From positions 11,239,914 through 11,303,913 of the forward strand of contig OZ025216.1 in the NCBI GenBank assembly GCA_964019055.1: a stretch of 64,000 nucleotides of DNA. The letters are read 5' to 3'. Shown here piece by piece: positions 22,901 to 33,900 of this stretch. The DNA is from Anthopleura xanthogrammica. Taxonomy: Eukaryota > Cnidaria > Anthozoa > Actiniaria > Actiniidae. A program made the translations under genes and the position numbers. The notes under the pieces were generated by a model that was given only the letters and a program-made list of their open reading frames with translations, did no database searches and was not told the origin of the DNA. Position 1 is the stretch's first letter. Each line of letters starts with the position of its first letter.

Positions 22901-23857
22901 TCGGAGAAATGCGCCACTCGAGGTGTAGATGAGATAAAAGATGTAGATCCATTAGGGAGTAAAAGGAGAAGCTCACAAGAGAGTACAGCCCGAGACAAAC
23001 AAAAAGATCATAGTGCTGTGTATTCCCCGACTAGCTTACATAAACACCCTAACGGAGACTCTAACGGAGGTTCTGTGGACTCGGGCGTGACAAAAAGTAG
23101 CTCAACGCGTCACGCAAGGCCGTCTTTGTTAAATTCTCTCGGGACAGACGCGGAAACTCCAAAGAACCAACCATCGCCGATATCTCCTAAAAAATCTTCT
23201 ACGCGTGCACTCAAAGTTACTCCACTCAATTCTCAGATTACAGTGACAGAGTTGAACGAAATGCGACGTAGCCAATCACTGGAGTATACGTCGAATCCAG
23301 GAATCGTGCGGATATCGCATGCCACCCCGATGACATCTGCTGTGCCATCAAATCAATCAAAGACTGATACTCAGAGGTTCACGTCTACGGCGCCTGCGGC
23401 TCATTCCAACGATAAAATAACCTCTTCAAGGAATTCGTTTGTTCGTAATTCCGGACCCGAGTCGTCAGATCTCTCGCTTGTTACGACATACTCCGTGGCT
23501 CAAATCGGCAACGACGAAGCAAATCCTCCTTGTACCTCTCCCACGAAGAGACCGAATATTCTGTCGCGAACACGCCAGGGGAAAAAGGACATCCCACAAG
23601 GCATAGTAGTGTTAGTTCCTACTATAGAGGATGCGAAGCAGTTGATTAAGTCGACAGGAGGAAGTCAGTCCAACACGCCTGTTTTAGTCCCGCAGAACGT
23701 CTTAAATCAGTTTAGTGCGAATGGGGAAGCGCAAAAAAGTAGCGCGGACAAACATGTTACGAGCGCGTTGCCTGGGAAACGGCCACATTACCCAGACAAC
23801 AACGCGTCCCATTCTGGACCAAAGAGACGGCATAATGAACCTCTGGTCATTGACTAA
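19925..23857 (+). CDS. Orphan 798-aa protein: coiled coil, Cys-rich, disordered
   Basis: Three exons join in phase: 19925-20906, 21878-21988, 22554-23857 (stop TAA). Residues 1-38 are Ser/Thr-rich. Residues 39-89 form an amphipathic helix, probably a coiled coil (LLQNQMKHAMDTLDILQDQV). Residues 120-200 contain related blocks GQPLYPID and GQAVYPID. Residues 154-260 hold about 12 cysteines, including CLCSAC and CSC next to the basic KKRK. Exon 3 (365-798) is Ser/Lys/Pro-rich and largely disordered, with one ordered-looking stretch (IPQGIVVLVPTIEDAKQLIK, about residue 705) and a basic end (GPKRRH). The KKRK and KRRH clusters could be nuclear signals. No family was recognised. The first coding exon starts at an acceptor (19903), so a non-coding exon lies upstream. 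The second intron contains a family C MITE copy. Confidence 0.85.
21203..21620 (-). CDS. Possible small antisense gene in intron 1 of the 798-aa gene
   Basis: On the minus strand ATG at 21620 lies in a Kozak-like AAAATGGCG context after a CpG-rich stretch (GACGCGCGTGGTCG). Candidate exon 1, 21620-21547, encodes MATVKRILFFQPEKLTKETQ and five further residues; the donor is GTACCG. Candidate exon 2, 21443-21203, follows acceptor ACTTCAAG and joins in phase to give 104 aa with a stop. A GTAAGT donor inside exon 2 offers an alternative end. Product not recognised. The weak splice sites and lack of known domains keep this low. Confidence 0.25.
22066..22128. repeat. Short hairpin remnant
   Basis: CAATCTCGTTCCCAGAGCCTGC is matched inverted by GCAGGCTCTGGGGACGAGATTGG across a 15-bp loop; probably a small MITE remnant. 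Confidence 0.6.
22201..22321. mobile_element. Family C MITE, right end missing
   Basis: TAGACCCCTTGCACGTGA through CATTCCGACGTGCT matches the intact copy at 4987-5120, but the final GCAAGGGGTCTA is replaced by the start of another foldback. Confidence 0.75.
22322..22475. mobile_element. Foldback element abutting family C copy
   Basis: AATACACTACTTTGCTAATA on the left and TATTAACAAAGTGGTGTATT on the right are inverted, as are TTTGCTCAGGGGGCAA and TTGCCCCCTGAGTAAA. About 150 bp, non-coding, in intron 2 of the 798-aa gene just before exon 3. Confidence 0.7.
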
Positions 23858-25587
23858 ACTATTGTCCATCGTGTGCGTCTGATGTTGGATCCATAATCGT
23901 TATAGCGGGGAAGATAATGTAAAATTCAGCCGATTTTTCCAAGATGTGGCCGTTCTTTGCGCACCTTTTTACGCAAAGTTTTGATACCATTATAAAGTCG
24001 TTCGGCAACTTAAAACGCAACAGTGTTGCGCTTCTAGTTGCACAATTTTGTGACCCGTATTTCTGGGCTTTATTTAGTACACTTTTGGTTACTGGCTTTG
24101 CTTGTCGCCTTATGATTTCTGATCTTCAAGTTTCCAAATCGTCGCTCTCTTAACTGTAGAAAACCTTCCTTATTAGCCTCAGTCTTTATATCGTGAATTG
24201 ATTGTTTTGTAGATTATATAACTCTATCGGATTTTTATTGTTATAAAGCCGCGGTTTTGGCAATCGAGAGGTTATCGCGAAAAATTTCGTTGGAAGCTGT
24301 TGTTCATGTTATCACGCCGCGCGCAACAAATTTTCTCTTTTGCAATGGGTAGAGAGACTTCGTGAGACAAATTAAGTAATACAAGCATCGTTCGATTCGC
24401 TCTGCAACTTGCACCGCAATGTTGCGCGATAAGCTGCGCAAATTTGTTTGAAGTTTTCTCTACTCATCACTGAAGTTGCAACAGAATTTTGTTGCCCTTC
24501 TTGTGGTAGAACAAGCAACATCTACTTACGACTTTCAGCGGCGCAACAATGTAGCAAGAAAAGTCTCTTAATGTTCGTCGTATTATCGGAACTAACTCCT
24601 TATTATGCTTACGAGAACCGCATGAAATGCGGAAACGTTTCTTATCGAATTTCTCTCTAAAGACAATGAAAACTGAATGCATTTTGACGAAGAGATTTTA
24701 CAATCTTAAAGATGAAAAAGTTGAAAAACTATAATTTATTTCGCCTATCATACATCTTTCCTGGAAGTATAGCCGAAGTGAAACTGTAATTTTGACACAA
24801 GATGCGAGTTTTGCGGTACTGTTTTTAGTTGTTTGGACTTTTACGATTACCTTTTGTAAAACCAAGGGCTGCTTCTCTACCTCTTCAACTGTCGTCTATG
24901 ACTATACCTTCATGCGAAATTGCAGAATCGAAGGATAAAGGGGAATTAAAGACATAATCATTATTATAAGAATATAGTAGAGCATTTTCCTATGTTTATG
25001 ATTATGTCTGTGATTATGATTGTGATCCTTATGTCGCTAGTGGGTATCAAGCCTAACAGTCAGCTTCGCATTTCGTAGAAATCATAAAAAGAAAACAGAC
25101 AAGTAGGATAACTAGTAGAAACCGAATTCCAAGAATTGTACTTTAATATAGTGTTAGGAAAATAGTTAGGATATTATTAAATTTTCATGAACAAGAATAC
25201 TTTTTGGATATATTGCAAATGCACATGAAATGAAGGGAATGAAAGGGAAAAGAAAAGATGATTATTATTGATGGGATAAATAAATGAATGAATGGTTTTC
25301 ATTTTATTTTAGTGGCAGGTGGCTGCTCATCAAATTTTGTGCCCTACTGTATATTATATAATTTATTGACGAATGTGAACAAGGCAAACCCAGCCTCTAA
25401 AATTACTACTCATGCAATTAAAATTATTTTACATGGCTATAGTGTGAAACCCCTCTACTATAACTTACATCATCTATTGACCAACGTCAACTCAGACAAA
25501 TCCAGTCCCCTCCTATTACTCCTCCCCTCCCCCAAAGTGCCGCTATGCAGGCTAAGACAAACCCAGTCTGAAGCTAGTACTCGTCCA
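23858..25587. other. 3' flank of the 798-aa gene; no further gene seen
   Basis: Probably contains the 3' UTR. No canonical poly(A) hexamer was seen close to the stop; AATAAA occurs only near 25.27 kb. The short open frames here have no splice support or domains. Confidence 0.5.
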
Positions 25588-25722
25588 ATGCACCCTTCTC
25601 AAAATTATCTTGGATGCGAGGCTAACACAAAAGAAATCACACTTTTTCTCGATAGAATTTGTGGCATTTCTTTTGTGTTCCATGTTAGCCTTGCATTCAA
25701 GATAATTTTAAGAAGGGTGCAT
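25588..25722. mobile_element. 135-bp foldback MITE
   Basis: ATGCACCCTTCTCAAAATTA is matched inverted by TAATTTTAAGAAGGGTGCAT, followed inward by CTTGGATGCGAGGCTAACAC and GTTAGCCTTGCATTCAAG. Non-coding. Confidence 0.8.
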
Positions 25723-25739
25723 TAACTCATCCATCACAC

Positions 25740-25745
25740 TTTATT
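25740..25745 (-). terminator. WDR38: Candidate poly(A) signal of WDR38
   Basis: AATAAA on the minus strand about 190 nt beyond the WDR38 stop. Confidence 0.45.
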
Positions 25746-25936
25746 GACTGACATCCATTGAGCCATATCCAACTTCTGAGATCACTGCCTGTCGAGGCAA
25801 CATTCTTGTACACGTCATGGTCATGTGACATCACACCATTGAGCCATATCCAACCTGCAGTGACATCACTGCACTGCACACCATCATCACGACATGGTAC
25901 TCCTACTGTATATTATAAAGTCTACTGACCATAGCT

Positions 25937-27363
25937 TTAGTAGATACAGATTGTTGTCTCTGCTTCAGCCGGTCCTGATGCAAACAATGATCCACTTGGA
26001 GTAAAGCAACAGGTGTGAACCTCATCAGTGTTGCACTGAATGAATAACAAGACAAGATACCTCTTTACCTTGGGCGTAATGTTTTCTCATTTTAGACAAC
26101 GTGTCATTCCCTATAGCATCATTTCTTTGTTTAATGGTTGTGAATGAGAAGAGACGACTCAAACAAATAATCTTATTCTCAAGAGATTGATGTGATGTGA
26201 AATGGGAAAACATTACTCCCAAGCTAAAGAGATCTATTGATACATGAGATCAGTTTTCCAGGATCTTACCTCCAATTCTTTTATACATTCACCAGTTTTT
26301 GTATCCCAAACACGGACCTAAAAACAGTGATATGCTTCTTAGTACAGAATGATGCGGGGAACATGGGTGGTGTGCAGTGCTAATGCCTTGCCTTTCACCA
26401 ATGTCACCTGGGTTCAAGGTTATTTTTTGGCATCTTTGAGCAGGGACATGGAAAATGCTAATCAAAATACAATGCTCAATTCTCAATTCTGATTGGTTGA
26501 CCTTGAGTTTGTTCTGAAGGTCAACTCAGCTGACATTAGTGATGCATACAAGAGCTTCTATAATCATGAATCTCATTTCAGGGCTCTTTTACATTGGGTT
26601 CATACAGAATGAGTCTCTAAATATGGAGAGATGCACAGATGAAAATATGACTGCAATAATACATTAACATACTGTTTGGTCATCTGAAGCAGAGACAAGA
26701 AGTTCCCCAGAATCATTGAATGAGCAAGCCTGTCAAGAAGAAATGACAATAGATCTCCTTAGCTTGGGTGTTGGTTTTGTCCATTTTAGACCATGTTTCA
26801 TTCCTTTGAGAATAGTATTCTTTGTATCATTTGCATCTAAACCAGGAAATGATCCTCAAAGGAATGACAAGTGGTCTGAAATCAACAAAACATTATGCCC
26901 AAGGTCTGTAAAGAGGTCTGTTAAAGAGGCAAGCAATCTCAATTGTGACTCTTAGAAATGTGAAATTTTTCATTTGCATAGTTCATCAACACTGCCAACA
27001 TCATCATCCTCTTCACCCAAACAATCATCTTTATTACAATTCCCCATCTTCAACATATTTATCATCATTGCCAATTTTATTACACTGTCATCTTCATCAT
27101 CAACATCGTCATCATCATCAATATCAACATTAACATTATCACCATCATCATCATCATCATTGTCAATCATTAGCAGCAGCATCATTAGTATCATCAGCAG
27201 CATCATTAACATCATCATCAACCTAATCACCACATGAAAATCAACATTATCATCACCATCATTACCACCAACATCATCATCACCATCATCAACATCATCA
27301 TCATCATTATCATGAGTATCATCATCACCATCATTATCATCATCATCATCATCAGCAGCAGCA

Positions 27364-27395
<32 letters not shown>

Positions 27396-29812
27396 ACCAT
27401 TATCATCAACAACATTATGAATATAATATTATCTACCTGGACCCAGCCTGTATGTCCTGTCAGGATATGCATCAAATCTCCTGTCTTGGAATCCCATAAT
27501 CTAATTGTCATATCCCATGACGCAGATGCCTGTACAATTAGATATGTGATATTTTTGATACAGGTAATTTTAGTTACTTGCATTATTGTCTAGACTTGAC
27601 AAAAAACAATTAGTGAAATATGATTGGATCTAATTCTTGGTCATGAAAATATGAATTAGTTATTAATAATTAATTAGTAAGTTATTGATGAATAACTTAC
27701 AAGAATGTCATCAGAAGAGAATGCTGCCGCATGAACATTACTCTTGTGCCCCTTCAAACATTTGACGCTGACATCTTTACCACCAATTGACCAAATGCGC
27801 ACTGTACAGTCCCATGATCCTGTAGCCTGTGAGATTCAAACAGTAGCAATCAGCTACAAATTACCCCTAATAATCGGGGTCACCACAGAGTTCGACCTTG
27901 GGACCTCTACTTTTTACCTCTATGTAAATGATAAGCCCAATCGTTTCATAAGCTTTCTATGAGAGACCACTGCCAAATCCTACTTTTCATTTTATTAATT
28001 ATTCTCTGGGCTCTCCAGATTTCCTCCCTTCATAAAAATGAATATTTGAAACATGAAAAATGAAACATCACTTACTACATTCTTGCTGTCTAATGAAAAT
28101 GCACATGTCTGGATAACATTTCTGTGTCCACTCAGCACATAAGCAGGAGTGCCTGACTACAATAAATGAATAAAACAGTTATGATAATGGTATAATGTTT
28201 TCCTTTTCCTTATTATCATCACCAAGTAGAAGTTCCATTTGTTTTGTCACTATCAATATCATTATTATCACAATCATTATCACCATGCCCATCATTACCA
28301 TCATTATGCATCATCACCATCATCACCATCATCATCATCACCACTATTATGCATCATCACCATCATCATAATCACCACTATTATGCATCATCACCATCAT
28401 CATAATCATCACCACTATTATGCATCATCACCATCATCATAATCATCACCACCATTATGCATCATCACCATCATCATCATCAACACCATCATCAACACCA
28501 TCATCTCCTTTATCATTATCTTCACTACTACCATCAAAATCACCATCATCATCATGCATCATCATCACTATAAAAGTTATTATAATCATTACTACCATTC
28601 ATCCTGTTGATGATTTTCATTTTTATTTCATTTCATCAAGATTTCATGATTTCATGTTTATTTTACCTTTAAACTCCAAACAACAGCAGAATTGTCCCAA
28701 GATCCAGAACAAAGATATTGGCTATCTGGAGAAAAGCAACATGTCTCTACACTGTGGGTATGGCCTAAAAATGAATTTTTAATTCGATTAAAAGATTTTG
28801 GCCACTGAGGAATCAAGGTGGGGACAGGATTTCCCATTGAGGTAGGAGGGAGGTTCACTGCACTACAATTGTAAGAGATCACTCTTCTTGATCCTCTCCC
28901 AAAACACAATACATGCACACAATACCTAGTACAATAAAAGGTTTAAGCACATCAATTTTACAGACATTGTCATTGTCATTGAGTCCTACATCTTGAATTC
29001 GCTAATATTAATGTTAGCATATATACCTTGAAGGCAATAAACTTGTTTCCCAGTTGTTGTATTCCACACCATAACAGTGTGGTCATAAGAAGCAGAGGCA
29101 AATAGCTGCCCATCACAAGAAAAGCACACGCACTTGATTGCACCCTGGTGGTCTTCCAAGGTGAACAAGACTTTCCCTGATTTGGAATCCCAAAGCTTCA
29201 CTAAACTGTCATCACCTCCTGTTGCAACTTTTGACCAGTCAGGTGAAAAAGAACATGTGTTGACCTGAAGAAATTGAGGTGCAAAAATTTGCGAATAATA
29301 TATTTTTTACCTTTGGAGGACAAAACAATGGCTTCCATTTCTTAGGAGATTGAAATTCTTTTGTTTTGTTTTCCAATTCAAATTGAGCTGCTTTGACGTT
29401 GTGTGCAAGGGGTCTATTCCACATCAGTCATCCCCCTTATTAACTATATCAAATAAAAGTCTCATCCCTAAAGAAAGGCTATTTTAATCTTTACAGCTTT
29501 CTAATCATGTAGAAAAGACAACAATGATTTTTACAAATATAAATAAGAAATAATTGTATCTGAATTCTACCCAAAATGGCTGCCAATAAATATGTACATA
29601 TGAAACAAAGTATTTCAGAGACAAACCTCATCCGTGTGGCCAATTAGTGATCTAAAGTTTATCTGTGCCAGATCCCTAGGAGATATGAGTTGAGTTGATC
29701 CATCTGACGTATCGTCTGCTTCCAAGTCAGTTAATGTTAGTGGTTCTACAGAACTTCTTCCACCAGAAAGCTCATGTTTAAACTGCACTTTTTCTTCCTT
29801 TACAGAAGCCAT
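25937..29812 (-). CDS. WDR38: WD repeat protein, WDR38 orthologue
   Basis: Nine exons in phase on the minus strand: 29812-29627, 29264-29027, 28764-28667, 28156-28076, 27826-27701, 27529-27437, 26729-26673, 26317-26270, 26035-25937. They encode 341 aa (human WDR38 314). About 50 Ser/Thr/Asp-rich residues precede seven WD40 blades. Visible blade cores are GHTDEVNTCSFSPD, LVKLWDSKSG, VMVWNTTTGK, GHTHSVETCCFSPDS, VVWSLKSG, LSGHRNVIQTCAFS, ATGSWDCTVRIW, LKGHKSNVH, SASWDMTIRLWD, LTGHTGWVQ and SASDDQTVRVWDTKTGECI. Blade order and sequences such as SVETxxFSPDS, ATGSWDxTVxIW and TGKC/TGEC with xxHTCxFTP in the last blade match WDR38. The family forms a beta-propeller scaffold; WDR38 itself is poorly characterised. 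The final blade ends abruptly (FASGPAEAETTICIY) without a closing WD. Introns hold family A, family C and ATC-repeat insertions. Confidence 0.93.
26058..26232. mobile_element. Family A MITE, full length
   Basis: CTTTACCTTGGGCGTAATG, then a diverged GACAACGTGTCATTC on the left; GATGTGAAATGGGAAAACAT, then ACTCCCAAG on the right; ATTTCTTTGTTTAATGGTTG internally. About 175 bp, in WDR38 intron 8. Confidence 0.8.
26447..26535. repeat. Dispersed repeat F, copy 1
   Basis: GATTGGTTGACCTTGAGTTT followed by GTTCTGAAGGTCAACTCAGC recurs as a reverse complement at about 39293-39380. The element type is unknown. Confidence 0.65.
26751..26925. mobile_element. Family A MITE, diverged copy
   Basis: The left arm TTTAGACCATGTTTCATTCC and right arm GGAATGACAAGTGGTCTGAA, with ACATTATGCCCAAG, enclose a diverged centre. 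It lies just upstream of exon 7 in WDR38 intron 6. Confidence 0.75.
26990..27420. repeat. ATC/CAT trinucleotide-rich array in WDR38 intron 6
   Basis: Imperfect CATCAT/ATCACC repeats. They generate poly-Asp/Met or poly-Ile/Ser frames that are artefacts. Confidence 0.9.
28255..28570. repeat. CATCAC-rich array in WDR38 intron 3
   Basis: Includes about five copies of a unit with TATGCATCATCACCATCATC spaced about 30-48 bp apart. Non-coding. Confidence 0.9.
29303..29417. mobile_element. Family C MITE, 5'-truncated copy in WDR38 intron 1
   Basis: TTTGGAGGACAAAACAATGG on the left and CAAATTGAGCTGC, then GTGCAAGGGGTCTA on the right. The left TAGACCCC terminus is missing. Confidence 0.7.
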
Positions 29813-30916
29813 GAATATGATAAACTTGTTTAACTAATGCTGTTTCATTTGCAGCTTGAAATGTTGGCAAAATGTACGAAAATTGTGTAATTTGGGAGTT
29901 GGAATTCAGACCAAAGTTCCTGTAAAGTTTCCAGCAAGTCAAACATTCTTCCTTTGTCCCCAAAAAGAGCTTTCAAGGATATTATTTTCAATAAACATCC
30001 ATTGACGGGTTATTCAGAAAATCATTCAATGTTTTCCAATAAAAATTCTTTGTTATTCCTTAGCAATGGCATTTACAACAAGGCGTTCCACGTTCTGACC
30101 GAGACTGAGTACTAGCTGATTTATAATCCCTGCAGGGTCCCCTGGGGGATCATTTTGCAGTTGACCCGCATTCATCCAGCCGCACAACAAACCCTTCTCT
30201 CAAGAGATTTTCAACTATTATTTCTTTTATCCTCGAAATTTAGCATATTAAGCCTCAGTTATCTCTTGTTTACATGGCTGTGATTCTACTTGGAGGTGAA
30301 AATTAGAAAAACAGGCAATTCTTGTAGGTAGGTAATTACATATTTTGCTAGAAATTTCTATGGGATGATTTGTATTCATTTATTTTGTACTTCGTAACAG
30401 AAATTGTGCAGACTTGGATTGCTTTTTGATAAACTCTGGTAGTTAACAAGAGAGAGAGTCAGACAAGAGATAAGATATAGAAGTTGACATTGTTGTTGTT
30501 GTCCTTGAACACCAAGGTCGTGTGGCTAAACTGTTGGGTGCCTATATCCAAGAGTTGCTTCTTGCCTCATTTTGGACCATCCTTTGAACTATTACTAGAA
30601 CGTAATCCACTATTTTTGCTTGGGGCATTCGTAATCCTAGTACTGGCTTAAGTTCAAGATTTTACTAAAAGATAACCGGCTTTGAATTGCTAAAATTCTT
30701 CATTCCAAGATATTGCAAGATTGCATACCTACGGACATACCAGATCCACCTACGGTTCTAACGCTTTTGAGGTCAAATATCAGCTGGGAGTTTGGCCCTC
30801 GATTGTCTATCTAGCCTCGCTCTTTAAACGCCATCCGTCTGACTTGTTAATCCTTTCTACTCGAATGGTAATTACAAGCTTGTGTTAGTGCGTGAGGTTG
30901 TTGTTTTACCATAGAC
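29813..30916. promoter_or_regulatory. Intergenic region between divergent WDR38 and death-fold/ankyrin genes
   Basis: About 1.1 kb separates the two start codons, which face away from each other. No TATA box or repeat dominates; the region probably contains both promoters and 5' UTRs, but no specific element could be fixed. Confidence 0.4.
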
Positions 30917-33900
30917 ATGGCCGTCGAATTACTCCAATACCAACGCGAACAACTCCAAGTCAACATTCTTGATCCCCTGCGAGAAATTAAAGCAGACATT
31001 GGTCGCCGTCTACAAAGAAAAGAGGTCCAAATAATCAAATCTTTTCTAACTAAAGATATTCATAGAGAAATACTTGAGAAAGCCAGTGATGGCGAGGTCC
31101 TGGTTGAAGTCATTGATGAGTTTTACGGAAAGGACAGCTTAAAGTTCATCGAACGACTTTTATCGAAAGCTAAATGTCAAGATTTGGTTGAGATGTTGCA
31201 GGATTGGAAGTCCAACAACAAAATAATGGAATCTAATTTATTCCATGGTAAGTAGTGTAAACATTTCTGCTTTGTTTAATACAGAGTTATTTCTTAAATG
31301 TACACTGCATATTTGTACAATACTTTAAAAACTTATTTAACACAATTAATCTTCTTTTGGGGCTAATATCAGATAATAGCCAGTACTAGGAAAAAACTAC
31401 TAAAAACAAGAAAAACCTCAAACTCAAAAATAATTACGAATCAAGGTCGTGAATTCGCTTAACCTGGAGGTCAAATCAAAATACTTTCTTCATTTCCAAA
31501 CTATCTACAATTATAGTATTTTTTTCGTAATAAAACAGTGTTTAGCCTTTCGTTGTCAACTGTGAAGGTTTAGATTTTCTGGTTCGCTAACCATTTTATT
31601 ATATAATTATATTTATGTAATTATTTTTTTATGTCCAATGAACCAGTTACCGTGAAGAGTATATTACCTTCATCGTTCACGTTGGCATGTTCTTAAAACG
31701 TCAATCAAAAAAATATTTAATATTTAATAAAATAGAATAAAAATCTTTTTACAAATTCTGTTTTGAGCTTAAACTATGCCATTGTTACCTTTCTTAAAAC
31801 AAAGTATTTTCCTATCTAAATTTTTGGAAATTCTGAAAATAATCAAGAAGTTTCGTCATTCAGTTGATTACGTTTATAAACAAGATTGGATTATCTTTTG
31901 CAATAAGTATTTTCGATATTGGAGTGTCGAATTACTTAAATATTTCACAGAAATTCTCACGAAAATGCAGTTTTCATATGCCTCGAATAGAAATTTACTA
32001 TAATTTTTCGTCGAAAATGATACGCTTTTTGACCGTACGTGTTCGTATAATATTTTCCCTCAATACAGAATTCACATCATATCATTTTTGGAATTCCTTG
32101 GTAAATCAAATCGAGTTGAATCCTTCGAGAGAACACTGATATAACATTACTACAATAATCATTCTTAACATAGTTGGTATGGGGAATTCTTTAGGAATGT
32201 CAAATATTGGAAAATATTTTGATAGCACTTGAAATTCCTATAATAATATTTAGAGGAATTACAAAATGTACTCAGTTGAAAATGTTACACAACTTTGAAA
32301 AGGTTTCCTATTGTTTTGTTTGGCATTCTCACTCACGTCATAGTATTTTATGCCTCTTATTCTTAATTTGTTTTTTTCAGAGTTCGGGTTTTTCCCTCTA
32401 TGGATTAAAATAAACTACAATTTTAACGATTTCTCAAAACGTCGACCAGAAATCTTCAACACTTTGAAGAAAGTTTTTGCCATTCCTCAGACTGATGATA
32501 ATCCCGCAAATGAATGTATGGTGTATATGGGAGTATCCCTCGGGAAACGGGACGTGCTTATTTGTGTGTTGGTGCCCCACTGTGTACGGCAAAGCATTAG
32601 GACTTCGCTTCAGGACGAAGACACTTCCATACAGCTAAGAAGAGTTCGTGTTACCGGGATTTATTTCTCAAGAATCAAAAACAAAAATTCAATGTCTCGG
32701 TCACACAAGAATGAGTTAGCTGGCTCTGATTTGAGTATTTCGTCTGCAATGAGCAGTGATTTTGGTGAGCTTTGCGATCCCGCGTATGAGGACATGAATA
32801 ACAATAACCTTACAACAAGAAATGATGTTTTCAACTCTTCAAATCTAGAAGATTATCAACCTCGAGCTCCCACTTACAAAGACCAAAACTTCAACAACAT
32901 CCAGAACGAAAGACTCCACGCAAACGGGAAAGTCGGTGAAAATCTGATACCTTACAATGATTCTGGACATGTAGATTTCCGTTACCATAGCAACCAAAGT
33001 GTCAGTCCAGTGCGCCCTTATCATGAAGACGATTCTGCAATTATGGATTCTAGTAGTCAAAGCAACCACAGTGTTAGTTCTGTGCGCCCTTATCGCGAAG
33101 GTGTTAACACAAATACTGGTCCTCAACTAGTGCGTGCGAATTATGGATATATAACTGAGTCCCCTAAGCTTGACTCGACCAGTACAGCATCAGACGAATC
33201 AGAAAAACTGTCGTACGGAGCGTGTTTCTTTGTGGATAAAAATTCCTCAACAAGGAAAGTGTATTCAGACGATCTTAGGGCACAGTCAGTAGAATCAAAT
33301 GGTTCTGACCATGTCGAGCCACCAGATCGTACAAGTCCATTCCCTGCGATTGAGGTACATCGACCTTATAATGGTCGTCATGGAGACGCCATCTATCCTG
33401 TAAGAGAGTTTAATTTGGCGCGAGAGACTCCCAAAAGCGACGAAGAAGTAATGCAATATTCACAGAGAATTAAGAGAGATGATCCTCGATCCTACATCGA
33501 CGTGAATAATCCTGCACCAAAGCAGAGTATGTCGCGAGAGTCGCCCAGAAGTGAACAAGAAGACATACTTTTTTCACGGAAAACGGAGTTTTCTTTTGAA
33601 GAGCCAACGCGGTTTGACAGCGACCACGAGAGAGAGTTAGTCGATTGGAGCAGGAATGTCAGCCAGAATGACCAAGAAACCGATGAAGATCCTTCCCTCT
33701 GGTACCAGCCGAGGCAGATGAATGACAGACACCAACAGAACAAGCTTGAACATGATTATGGTAGATCACCTTTGAATTCTTCAGATGCACAACGAGACCT
33801 TCAAGAAAGGAGGGCAAATCTACCTAAACAACATCCTCAAGAACGTGATTTGAATTCAGGTTACTGGCAGGAGGATGAGCATGGAAGTAGTTACCAAGGA

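Noticed and set aside
26689..27583. Poly-Asp/Met and poly-Ile frames near WDR38 exons
   Set aside because: Trinucleotide repeat translation within intron 6.
28770..28918. Upstream extension of WDR38 exon 3 (MHVLCFGRGSRR...)
   Set aside because: Intron read-through; the TTTTTAG acceptor at 28764 joins the blade in phase to exon 2.
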